Assembly: GCA_023419995.1 (NCBI GenBank)
Contig: JAEZXF010000316.1
Coordinates: 1-5,006 of the forward strand
DNA length: 5,006 nt
Direction of reading: 5' to 3'
DNA from: Pseudomonadota bacterium
GTDB lineage: Bacteria > Pseudomonadota > Alphaproteobacteria > Rhizobiales > Rhizobiaceae
Positions 1 to 5,006 of the stretch are shown one piece after another. A model generated the notes under the pieces. The model did not search any database. It saw nothing but the letters and a program-made list of their open reading frames with translations, and had not been told where the DNA came from. How positions within the stretch are numbered: the stretch's first letter is position 1; each line of letters opens with the position of its first letter. Both the position numbers and the translations under genes were made by a program.

Positions 1-412
1 TGAAGGCGTTGCGGTCGGCGGAGATGGTCACCGTCTCGGCGACGAGGCCGTAGGACGCGTCGGGCTCGTCGAGCGCGTTCGCGAACAGCGTGTCGAAGCA
101 CAGCTCGATGCGCGGCGGCGCGTCGCCGCGAGCGACGAAGCTGTTCAGCGTGTTGAAGGTCAGCGGTGACTGGTTGTAGTCCCAGTTGGGCACCGAGAAA
201 TTGAACGTGCCGCCCCTGGGCGCGTCCGGGGTTGCGTAGTCGAAATGCGTGAAGTCCGGGCCGTATTTCAGCTCGCCATAGGGGGAGATGCCGTGCAGCG
301 GCGTTTCGGTGGCAAGCCGCGCCAGCGCCTCGCCGGGCAGGAGTTGCGCCGCGGCCGAGGCGCCGGCGAGCGCGAGGAAGCCGCGCCGGGTCAGCGCCGC
401 ACCAGGCCTCAT
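1..412 (-). CDS. yejA: YejA-type extracellular peptide-binding protein, second copy (N-terminal 137 residues, partial)
   Basis: Periplasmic substrate-binding component of an oligopeptide ABC importer (solute-binding protein family 5, YejA branch). Only the first 137 residues are in the window; the frame is open to base 1. The N-terminus is a textbook Tat signal: T8-R9-R10-G11-F12-L13, a hydrophobic run LALAGASAAA, and a likely signal peptidase site after A29-L30-A31. The mature start contains HFDYATPDAPRGG (56-68), the 'FDYxNPxAPKGG' block typical of YejA, and then FDTLFANALDEP, where the family usually has 'YDTLxxxxxDEP'. The ATG overlaps the stop of the preceding binding-protein gene (ATGA, 409-412), so the two are almost certainly co-transcribed and translationally coupled. 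YejB, YejE and YejF would be expected downstream, off the window. Substrate is inferred: YejA proteins in proteobacteria are linked to uptake of peptides such as microcin C or antimicrobial peptides. Family is fairly certain; exact substrate is unknown. Confidence 0.9.
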   Translation of the reverse strand, partial: MRPGAALTRRGFLALAGASAAAQLLPGEALARLATETPLHGISPYGELKYGPDFTHFDYATPDAPRGGTFNFSVPNWDYNQSPLTFNTLNSFVARGDAPPRIELCFDTLFANALDEPDASYGLVAETVTISADRNAF

Positions 413-2337
413 TCGGTGGCCTCGATGCTGCGCTCGATCGCGGTCTCGCGCTCCGGCAGGATCCACCACGACTCGACGTCGACGCCGGCATAGGACGGCT
501 GCTCCTGCGGCACGCCGAACTTGTTCCAGTAGGCGACCCATATCTCGGGGTTGCTGAACTGCGGCACGTAGTAGTAGCCCCACAGCAGCACCCGATCGAG
601 CGCGTGGGTGGCCGCGACCAGCTCCTGCCGGTCCTTGGCGAAGATGATGCGGTCGATCAGCTTGTCGACCGCCGGGTCCTTGATGCCGGCGTAGTTGCGC
701 GTGTCGGGCATGTCGGCGGCCTGCGAGCCCCAGTATTCGCGCTGCTCGTTGCCGGGCGACTGCGACTGCATGACGACGCTGGTGATCACGTCGAAGTCGT
801 ACTCGCGCACCCGGTTGACGTACTGGTTGGGGTCGATGATGCGCAGGCTGGCGCCGATGCCGAGCCGGCGCAGCGCGTTGATGTAGGGGCCGGTCAGGCG
901 CTCCGTGTCCGGGTTGGAGGACAGGAACTCGATGCGGAACGGGGCACCCTGCTCGTTGACCAGGATGGTCGGGTCGGGGTTGCTCACGAGGCCGAAGAAG
1001 CCGAGGATGCGCCGCCACAGGCTCGGCTGGGGCGGCCGCGCCCAGCCGGCCTCGGCGAGGAGCTTGGCCGCCTGGCCGAGATGCTCGCGCTGCGCGCCTT
1101 CCCCGCCGTAGACCGGCAGGGTGAAGGGCTGGCTGAACAGCTCCGCCGGCACCTGGTCCCGGACCGTCTCGAGGATCTCGAGCTCGAGCCCCTGCGGAAC
1201 GCCGCTCGACGCCAGCTCCCCGCCCTCGAAGAAGCTGCTTGTGCGGCTGTAGAGGTTGTGGAACTGGAGCCGGTTCAGGCTCTCGAAGTCGTAGGCGAGC
1301 GTCAGGGCCAGGCGCACGCGGCGGTCCCTGAACTGCGGCCGGCGCAGGTTGAGCGCATAGGCCTGCATCGGCTCGCCCGCCGTGCTCTCGAAGGTCCGCC
1401 GGACGATGTCGCCGCGCTCGACCGCCGGGAAGTTGTACTCGGTCGCCCAGCGCGAGGCGCGGTTCTCGACGCGGATGTCGTGCAGCCCGCCCTTGGTGAA
1501 AGCCTGCCACGCCGCGTTGTCGTCCTGGATGTAGGTGTAGCGGCGGCGGTCGAAATTCTGCCGCCCGATGTTCACCGGGAGCCCGGCCGCCCAGTAGTCC
1601 TCGACCCGCGCCCAGGTGATGTCCGAGCCGGCGCGGAAGCTGTCGATGCGGTAGGCGCCCGAGCCCAGCGGCGGCTCCAGCGTCGGCTGGGTGATGTCGC
1701 GCTTGCGGCCCTGCGCATCGGTGCCCTCCCACCAGTGCCTGGGCAGCACCGGCAGGTCGCCTATGATGTGCGGCAGCTCGCGGTTGCCGCTCTGGTCGAA
1801 GCGGAACTCGACCTCGCGCTCCGACACCGCCACCGCCTCGGTCACGTTGGCGTAGTAGCGGTTGTGCGCCTGGCTGTGCTCCTTCAGCACGTTGAACGAC
1901 CACACCACGTCCTCGGCCGTGATCGGCGCGCCGTCGTGCCAGCGCGCGCGGGGGTCGAGCCGGTAGGTCGCGGACGAGTAGTCGTCGGGATACCTGAACG
2001 CCTCGGCGATCAGCGCGTGGCTGGTGCCGGGCTCGTCGAGCGACTGCTGCATCAGCGTGTCCCACAGCAGGCCGCCGAAATAGGTCAGCCCGGCCGCCGC
2101 GGTGCCGCGCACGATGAGCGGGTTGAAGCTGTCGAAGGTGCCGGGAACCACCGTGTTGAGCTGGCCGCCCTTCGGCGCGTCGGGGTTGACGTGGGCGTAG
2201 CGCTCGAAGGCCTTCGTCTCGATCTCCTCGCCGATGAGCGAGGAGGTGGTGCGCCAGTCGGCGGCGGCCGCCGTCGCCGATGCCCCCATGACGACGAGTG
2301 CCGAAAGGGCCCATCTGCGCAAACCGGATACCTGCAT
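409..2337 (-). CDS. yejA: YejA-type extracellular peptide-binding protein, first copy (complete)
   Basis: Periplasmic solute-binding protein family 5 member, predicted to capture oligopeptides for a Yej-type ABC importer. From the chosen ATG it has 642 residues, slightly longer than the roughly 600 usual for YejA. Residues 1-26 form a Sec-like signal: MQVSGLRRW, a hydrophobic run from A10 to A21, and a likely cut after A24-A25-A26. The mature protein has HVNPDAPKGG (49-58), the YejA hallmark, and the family-5 signature around 128-149 (DPRARWHDGAPITAEDV). The C-terminal lobe holds FSNPEIWVAYWNKFG. A hydrophobic, proline-flanked segment at about 434-455 looks inserted before the conserved GAPFRIEFL strand. 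Start choice: the frame opens at 2376, and three in-frame ATGs lie at 2343, 2340 and 2337. A GAGG sits 6 nt before the 2337 ATG, and that start gives a normal-length signal peptide. The 2376 start (655 residues, AGG 7 nt upstream) remains possible. The gene overlaps the next binding protein by ATGA. Confidence 0.93.
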   Translation of the reverse strand: MQVSGLRRWALSALVVMGASATAAAADWRTTSSLIGEEIETKAFERYAHVNPDAPKGGQLNTVVPGTFDSFNPLIVRGTAAAGLTYFGGLLWDTLMQQSLDEPGTSHALIAEAFRYPDDYSSATYRLDPRARWHDGAPITAEDVVWSFNVLKEHSQAHNRYYANVTEAVAVSEREVEFRFDQSGNRELPHIIGDLPVLPRHWWEGTDAQGRKRDITQPTLEPPLGSGAYRIDSFRAGSDITWARVEDYWAAGLPVNIGRQNFDRRRYTYIQDDNAAWQAFTKGGLHDIRVENRASRWATEYNFPAVERGDIVRRTFESTAGEPMQAYALNLRRPQFRDRRVRLALTLAYDFESLNRLQFHNLYSRTSSFFEGGELASSGVPQGLELEILETVRDQVPAELFSQPFTLPVYGGEGAQREHLGQAAKLLAEAGWARPPQPSLWRRILGFFGLVSNPDPTILVNEQGAPFRIEFLSSNPDTERLTGPYINALRRLGIGASLRIIDPNQYVNRVREYDFDVITSVVMQSQSPGNEQREYWGSQAADMPDTRNYAGIKDPAVDKLIDRIIFAKDRQELVAATHALDRVLLWGYYYVPQFSNPEIWVAYWNKFGVPQEQPSYAGVDVESWWILPERETAIERSIEATE

Positions 2338-2343
2338 CATCAT

Positions 2344-2347
2344 CCTC
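2344..2347 (-). promoter_or_regulatory. Shine-Dalgarno for the first yejA, favouring the 2337 start
   Basis: On the minus strand GAGG is followed immediately by ATGATGATG. It is too close to the first ATG (2343) and lies 6 nt before the third (2337), which is normal spacing. This, with the signal-peptide length, favours 2337 over 2343, 2340 or 2376. Confidence 0.5.
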
Positions 2348-2416
2348 GTCGTCGATCGAACGCTGCTTCGCCGCATAGACTAGCCTGCGCGCCGCGAATG
2401 AAAACCGTCTGCGGCG

Positions 2417-2445
2417 GAATAGTTTCCCGGCCGGGCGGCGGGCAA
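2417..2445 (-). promoter_or_regulatory. Possible sigma-70 promoter for the yejA pair
   Basis: On the minus strand TTGCCC (2445-2440) and CTATTC (2422-2417) are separated by 17 bases, close to the alphaproteobacterial TTGaC / CTATat pattern. Transcription would start near 2410, giving a leader of about 30 to 75 bases depending on the start codon. The spacer holds a perfect 10-bp palindrome, CCCGGCCGGG (2426-2435), which could be an operator or simply GC-rich coincidence. This is motif matching by eye only. Confidence 0.35.
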
Positions 2446-2446
2446 C

Positions 2447-2474
2447 AAAAAAGCCGGGACAAACCCGGCTTTTT
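2447..2474 (-). terminator. Rho-independent terminator after cycM, symmetrical enough to be bidirectional
   Basis: A GCCGGG/CCCGGC stem (2453-2458 with 2464-2469) encloses a 5-base loop, ACAAA. It is flanked by A6 on one side and T5 on the other, so the arms pair over 11 bp (2448-2458 with 2464-2474). Read on the minus strand, the stem is followed by TTTTTTG, an ideal terminator 32 bases past the cycM stop. It insulates cycM from the yejA promoter immediately beyond. The T5 on the plus strand would also stop transcripts running antisense into cycM. Confidence 0.9.
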
Positions 2475-2505
2475 CATGATCGGTGCCTGATCGGCGCCGC
2501 CGCGT

Positions 2506-3165
2506 CTATTCCTGCGCGGGCGCTTCCTCGGCGGGGGCCTCTTCCGCGGGCGCGGTCTCGGCCGGAGCCTCCTCGGCGGGCGCTGCCTCCTCGGCGGGTG
2601 CTTCCTCGGCCGCGGCGGAGGGCAGCGGCGCCGGGTCGGCGGAGAGCGACCGCAGGTAGGCGATCAGGTTGGCTTCTTCCTGGATGTTGCGGATGCCGGC
2701 GAAGGCCATGGCGGTGCCGGAGACGTAGGAGCGCGGCGACTGCAGGAAGCCGCTCAGGTGCTCGTAGTCCCAGTGGACCGAGCCGCCCTGCGAGAACTCG
2801 CGCATCGCCGCCGAGTAGCTGAAGCCCTCGTGCGAGGCGATCGGGCGGTTGACGACGCCGTAGAGGTTCGGGCCGACCTTGTTGGCGCCGCCCTCTTCCG
2901 CCGTGTGGCAGGCGACGCACTTGCGGAACGCGGTCTGGCCGGCGGCGACGTCGGCGGTCGCCAGAAGGTCGATGACCGACGGGCCGGCTTCCTCTTCGGC
3001 GCCGCCAGCGTCGGTCTCGGCCTCGGCAACCTCGATGGCGTAGCCCGGCGTCTCAGGCGCATGGGTGGCGAAGATGGTGTCGGACACGATGCTGACCGAA
3101 AATACCACGAATATCACGGCGAGAAACGCGCCGATCAGCTTGTTGAGCTCGAACGAATCCATCAT
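2506..3165 (-). CDS. cycM: CycM-type membrane-anchored class I cytochrome c
   Basis: A 219-residue electron carrier of the CycM / cytochrome c552 family, which in alphaproteobacteria passes electrons from the bc1 complex to the aa3-type cytochrome oxidase on the periplasmic side of the inner membrane. Residues 11-29 (GAFLAVIFVVFSVSIVSDT) form one uncleaved membrane anchor. A flexible acidic linker (about 41-63) follows, then the haem domain: CVACH at 83-87 (C83, C86, axial H87), VGPNL (97-101), and a likely sixth ligand M153 in SGTAMAF. The domain ends at LIAYLRSLS (167-175). Residues 187-219 are a repetitive Ala/Pro/Glu tail with no place in the usual cytochrome c fold. The start at 3165 is supported by AGGGAG 9 nt upstream; the second codon is also ATG. 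The gene is transcribed divergently from kdsB and closed by the terminator at 2447-2474, so it is probably monocistronic. Haem attachment would need the cytochrome c maturation system encoded elsewhere. Confidence 0.93.
   Translation of the reverse strand: MMDSFELNKLIGAFLAVIFVVFSVSIVSDTIFATHAPETPGYAIEVAEAETDAGGAEEEAGPSVIDLLATADVAAGQTAFRKCVACHTAEEGGANKVGPNLYGVVNRPIASHEGFSYSAAMREFSQGGSVHWDYEHLSGFLQSPRSYVSGTAMAFAGIRNIQEEANLIAYLRSLSADPAPLPSAAAEEAPAEEAAPAEEAPAETAPAEEAPAEEAPAQE
2515..2607 (-). repeat. In-frame 15-bp tandem repeat encoding the Ala/Pro/Glu tail of CycM
   Basis: Six adjacent units, five of 15 bp and one of 18 bp (2575-2592), encode variants of the pentapeptide E-E-A-P-A. One unit reads E-T-A-P-A and the longer one carries an extra Ala. 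All differences keep the reading frame. The copies use mixed codons (GAG/GAA, GCC/GCG/GCT/GCA), so this is an older, diverged repeat and not a fresh duplication. Confidence 0.8.
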
Positions 3166-3174
3166 CTGCCAAAA

Positions 3175-3180
3175 CTCCCT
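3175..3180 (-). promoter_or_regulatory. Shine-Dalgarno of cycM
   Basis: AGGGAG on the minus strand lies 9 nt before the first of two consecutive ATG codons at 3165 and 12 nt before the second, which favours the first. Confidence 0.6.
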
Positions 3181-3197
3181 TGTCCATCCGCCGTGCG

Positions 3198-3221
3198 CGG
3201 CCCACGGAGGGGTGTGGGCCG
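3198..3221 (-). repeat. Perfect 8-bp inverted repeat in the presumed cycM leader
   Basis: CGGCCCAC (3198-3205) and GTGGGCCG (3214-3221) flank an 8-base loop. No T-run follows on either strand, so it is not an intrinsic terminator. In a leftward cycM transcript the loop reads ACCCCUCC, which could pair with the cycM Shine-Dalgarno AGGGAG about 20 bases further on. It could equally be a dimeric protein-binding site on DNA. Confidence 0.55.
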
Positions 3222-3273
3222 TTCGTCCCCCGAGCGGTAGATGCCGGTGAAAAACGCGCGGAAACTAGGTCTT

Positions 3274-3300
3274 TTGCTCGTTCCTTGCAACACCTATAAG
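3274..3300 (+). promoter_or_regulatory. Weak candidate promoter for kdsB-pheA
   Basis: TTGCTC (3274-3279) and TATAAG (3295-3300) are separated by 15 bases, shorter than the ideal 17. Transcription would start near 3306, about 65 bases before the kdsB ATG. The -10 match is fair and the spacing is poor, so this is tentative. Confidence 0.25.
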
Positions 3301-3371
3301 AGCCCTGACGGCACATGCCGTGCCGATCGAGTTTTTTCGTCACAATTCCAGCAGCGCGACCCTCCGCAGCC

Positions 3372-4124
3372 ATGTCCATCCTCGTCCTGATCCCCGCGCG
3401 CATGGCCGCGACGCGCCTTCCCGGCAAGCCGCTCGCCGACATCGCCGGCCGGCCGATGATCATCCATGTCGCCGACCGCGCGGCGGAAAGCGGGGTCGGG
3501 CGCGTGGTGATCGCCACCGATTCGCCCGAGATCCGCGATGCCGCTGCGGCCTTCGGCCACGAGGCGGTGATGACGGGATCCCACCACCAGTCCGGCTCCG
3601 ACCGCATCTTCGAGGCGCTGGAGGCGCTCGACCCGCAGCGCCGGGTCGACGCGGTGCTCAACCTCCAGGGCGACCTGCCGACCATCGATCCCGCGCTGAT
3701 CGGCCGCGCCGCCGCGCTGCTCGACGAGCCCGCCGTCGACCTCGGCACGCTCGGCGCCGAGATCGTCCGCGAGGAGGAGAAGACCAACCCCAACGTGGTC
3801 AAGATCGTCGGCTCGCCGCTGTCGCCCGACCGGCTGCGCGCACTCTACTTCACCCGCGCCACGGCGCCGTGGGGCGAGGGGCCGCTCTACCACCACATCG
3901 GCATCTATGCCTGGCGGCGCGCGGCGCTGGCGCGCTTCGTGGCTCTGCCGCAGTCGGCGCTGGAGACGCGCGAGAAGCTCGAGCAGCTGCGCGCGCTCGA
4001 GGCCGGCATGCGCATCGACGCGGCCGTTGTCGATACCGTGCCGCTCGGCGTCGACACGCCGGACGACCTGGAGCGCGCCCGCGCGCTCATCTCACAAGCC
4101 GGTTCACGAGGCAGCACACGATGA
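3372..4124 (+). CDS. kdsB: 3-deoxy-manno-octulosonate cytidylyltransferase (CMP-Kdo synthetase)
   Basis: Cytoplasmic enzyme that joins CTP and Kdo to give CMP-Kdo plus pyrophosphate, activating Kdo for transfer to lipid A in lipopolysaccharide synthesis. The 250-residue length is normal for KdsB. Visible family blocks are the nucleotide-binding loop [20 protein letters not shown] (7-26), VIATDSPEI (46-54), HQSGSDRI (72-79), [12 protein letters not shown] (96-107), YFTRATAPW (159-167), [10 protein letters not shown] (174-183), LEQLR (203-207) and [12 protein letters not shown] (226-237). D101 and D228 match the metal-binding aspartates of characterised KdsB proteins. The QGDLP and SGSDR variants replace the enterobacterial QGDEP and SGTDR, and the stretch between APW and HHIGIY is short; I regard both as common in alphaproteobacteria. 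The start at 3372 places the first strand where the family begins. An in-frame ATG at 3315 would add 19 unlike residues. No clear Shine-Dalgarno precedes either ATG. The stop overlaps pheA by ATGA. Confidence 0.95.
   Translation: MSILVLIPARMAATRLPGKPLADIAGRPMIIHVADRAAESGVGRVVIATDSPEIRDAAAAFGHEAVMTGSHHQSGSDRIFEALEALDPQRRVDAVLNLQGDLPTIDPALIGRAAALLDEPAVDLGTLGAEIVREEEKTNPNVVKIVGSPLSPDRLRALYFTRATAPWGEGPLYHHIGIYAWRRAALARFVALPQSALETREKLEQLRALEAGMRIDAAVVDTVPLGVDTPDDLERARALISQAGSRGSTR
4108..4111 (+). promoter_or_regulatory. Shine-Dalgarno of pheA inside the kdsB end
   Basis: GAGG lies 9 nt before the pheA ATG at 4121, within the last codons of kdsB. With the ATGA overlap this points to translational coupling. 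Confidence 0.5.
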
Positions 4125-4987
4125 TCGCGAAGACCAACAGGATTTCCTTCCAGGGCGAGCCCGGCGCCAACTCCGACACCGCCTGCCGCGACATGTTCCC
4201 CGACATGGAGCCGCTGCCCTGCCCGACCTTCGAGGACGCCTTCAACGCGGTCGAGAGCGGCAAGGCGGACCTCGCCATGATCCCGATCGAGAACACGCTC
4301 GCCGGCCGGGTCGCCGACATCCACTACCTGCTGCCGGAATCGAAGCTGCACATCGTCGCCGAGTACTTCCTGCCGATCCATTTCCAGCTCATGGTGCTGC
4401 CGGGCGTGAAGATCGACGAGATCAAGTCGGTGCACAGCCACATCCATGCGCTGGGCCAGTGCCGCAAGGTCATCCGCCGCCATCGCTGGAAGCCGGTGGT
4501 CGCCGGCGACACGGCGGGCGCGGCCCGCATCGTCGCGGAGGAGGGCGAGCGCTCGCAGGCCGCGCTCGCACCGCGCCTGGCCTCCTCGCTCTACGGCCTC
4601 GACATCGTCGCCGAGAACGTCGAGGACGCCGAGAACAACGTCACCCGCTTCGTCGTGCTGTCGAAGGACAAAAGCTGGGCGCCGCGCGAGGACGACGCCC
4701 GGCTGATGATGACGACCTTCGTCTTCCGCGTGCACAACATCCCGGCCGCGCTCTACAAGGCGATGGGCGGCTTCGCCACCAACGGCGTCAACATGACCAA
4801 GCTGGAGAGCTACCAGCTCGGCGGCACCTTCTTCGCCACCCAGTTCTATGCCGACATCGAGGGCCACCCGGCCGACAAGAACGTGGCGCAGGCGCTGAAG
4901 GAGCTGGCCTTCTTCTCCAAGGAGGTGCGCGTGCTGGGCGTCTACCCGGCCCACCCCTTCCGCCAGACCCAGCAGCCGGAGGACTGA
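4121..4987 (+). CDS. pheA: Prephenate dehydratase, monofunctional, with C-terminal ACT domain
   Basis: Cytoplasmic enzyme that decarboxylates and dehydrates prephenate to phenylpyruvate, the committed step to phenylalanine. The 288 residues hold only the dehydratase and regulatory domains; there is no chorismate mutase domain as in the enterobacterial fusion P-protein. The catalytic part begins [12 protein letters not shown] (8-19), followed by [20 protein letters not shown] (52-71), SHIHALGQC (106-114), GDTAGAA (129-135) and NNVTRFVVL (172-180), whose T175-R176-F177 is the family's catalytic TRF motif. An ACT domain occupies about 198-275: [10 protein letters not shown], then NMTKLESY, then FYADIEGHP. 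It normally binds phenylalanine for feedback inhibition. The ESRP motif of E. coli PheA appears here as ESYQ, which I believe is usual for alphaproteobacterial forms. The start overlaps the kdsB stop (ATGA). The acidic end QQPED ends in TGA, and a possible next gene starts 8 bases later. Confidence 0.96.
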   Translation: MIAKTNRISFQGEPGANSDTACRDMFPDMEPLPCPTFEDAFNAVESGKADLAMIPIENTLAGRVADIHYLLPESKLHIVAEYFLPIHFQLMVLPGVKIDEIKSVHSHIHALGQCRKVIRRHRWKPVVAGDTAGAARIVAEEGERSQAALAPRLASSLYGLDIVAENVEDAENNVTRFVVLSKDKSWAPREDDARLMMTTFVFRVHNIPAALYKAMGGFATNGVNMTKLESYQLGGTFFATQFYADIEGHPADKNVAQALKELAFFSKEVRVLGVYPAHPFRQTQQPED

Positions 4988-4989
4988 GG
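4986..4989 (+). promoter_or_regulatory. Shine-Dalgarno for a possible gene after pheA
   Basis: GAGG overlaps the pheA stop codon and lies 5 nt before the ATG at 4995, an ordinary spacing for a downstream operon gene. Confidence 0.4.
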
Positions 4990-4994
4990 CGGCC

Positions 4995-5006
4995 ATGGGC
5001 CTCTAC
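4995..5006 (+). CDS. Possible start of a further operon gene (4 codons only)
   Basis: ATG GGC CTC TAC would encode M-G-L-Y before the window ends. The only support is the tight spacing to pheA and the GAGG 5 nt upstream. No function can be suggested from four residues, and this ATG may not be used. Confidence 0.35.

Larger units (their letters stand above)
3166..3371. promoter_or_regulatory. Divergent intergenic region between cycM and kdsB
   Basis: These 206 bases must hold the start signals for both cycM (leftward) and kdsB (rightward). The AT-richer part, about 3250-3300, is the likely promoter zone. For cycM the best match I see is TTGCAA (3290-3285) with a weak TAGTTT (3267-3262) 17 bases on; confidence in that match is low. 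The kdsB candidate overlaps the same DNA, so the two promoters may compete. Bases 3181-3240 hold the inverted repeat listed separately. I see no open reading frame worth calling and no recognisable riboswitch. Confidence 0.55.

Noticed and set aside
245..557. Small plus-strand frames near the yejA junction
   Set aside because: They overlap two well-supported minus-strand genes and are Arg/Ala-rich without domains.
604..2490. Open frame of 628 codons on the plus strand, antisense to the first yejA
   Set aside because: Its product is an Arg/Val/Ala/Gly-rich low-complexity string without recognisable domains, whereas the opposite strand encodes a clear YejA-type protein. It is a by-product of GC-rich third codon positions and runs through the terminator.
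2515..2607. CRISPR-like or mobile-element repeat
   Set aside because: The units are 15 bp, contiguous without spacers and in-frame within cycM, so they are a coding tandem repeat.
2474..3240. Alternative frames on both strands over cycM
   Set aside because: Arg/Pro/Ala-rich shadows; only the frame at 2506-3165 shows a membrane anchor, CXXCH and the cytochrome c fold.
3315..3371. Upstream ATG of kdsB adding 19 residues
   Set aside because: The extra residues do not resemble KdsB, whose first strand (ILVLIPAR) normally sits at the N-terminus, and there is no Shine-Dalgarno to support it.
3053..3896. Two minus-strand open frames (249 and 200 codons) across kdsB and the intergenic region
   Set aside because: Compositional shadows: one crosses the divergent promoter region into cycM, and both oppose a well-supported KdsB.
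3320..4120. In-frame upstream extension of pheA to 555 residues, suggesting a fusion protein
   Set aside because: The extension is the wrong frame of kdsB, very rich in Arg and Ala with no fold. PheA family homology begins at the ATG at 4121.
3905..4996. Minus-strand open frame of 363 codons antisense to pheA
   Set aside because: No recognisable motifs; it mirrors the strong codon bias of pheA and kdsB on the plus strand.

Overview
The window looks like chromosomal housekeeping DNA from a high-GC alphaproteobacterium, most likely of the Hyphomicrobiales (rhizobia/Phyllobacteriaceae/Brucella relatives). This rests on GC-rich codon use throughout, a CycM-type membrane-anchored cytochrome c directly divergent from kdsB and pheA, and tandem YejA-type peptide-binding proteins. 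The assignment comes from family and neighbourhood recognition; no database search was run.

Left block, minus strand (1-2445): two consecutive family-5 extracellular solute-binding protein genes of the YejA type share a 4-base ATGA overlap. The upstream one (409-2337) is complete and carries a Sec-like signal peptide. The downstream one (1-412) is cut by the window edge and carries a clear twin-arginine signal. They probably begin a yej-type oligopeptide ABC importer operon whose permease and ATPase genes would lie beyond coordinate 1. A possible promoter lies just upstream (2417-2445).

Centre (2447-3371): a strong, nearly symmetrical intrinsic terminator (2447-2474) separates the yej block from a minus-strand cycM gene (2506-3165). 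CycM has an N-terminal membrane anchor, one CXXCH haem site and an unusual repetitive Ala/Pro/Glu C-terminal tail. The 206-base gap between cycM and kdsB is a divergent promoter region with a perfect 8-bp inverted repeat in the presumed cycM leader.

Right block, plus strand (3372-5006): kdsB (CMP-Kdo synthetase, lipopolysaccharide core) overlaps pheA (prephenate dehydratase, phenylalanine synthesis) by ATGA. A third reading frame may begin at 4995 behind a good Shine-Dalgarno sequence, so the operon probably continues.

I found no RNA gene, mobile element, CRISPR array, phage gene or defence system, and nothing that looks like a new multi-gene system. The points worth a second look are small: the CycM tail, the Sec/Tat difference between the paired binding proteins, a hydrophobic insertion in the first binding protein, and the leader hairpin. 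No gene-free stretch exceeds 300 bases.
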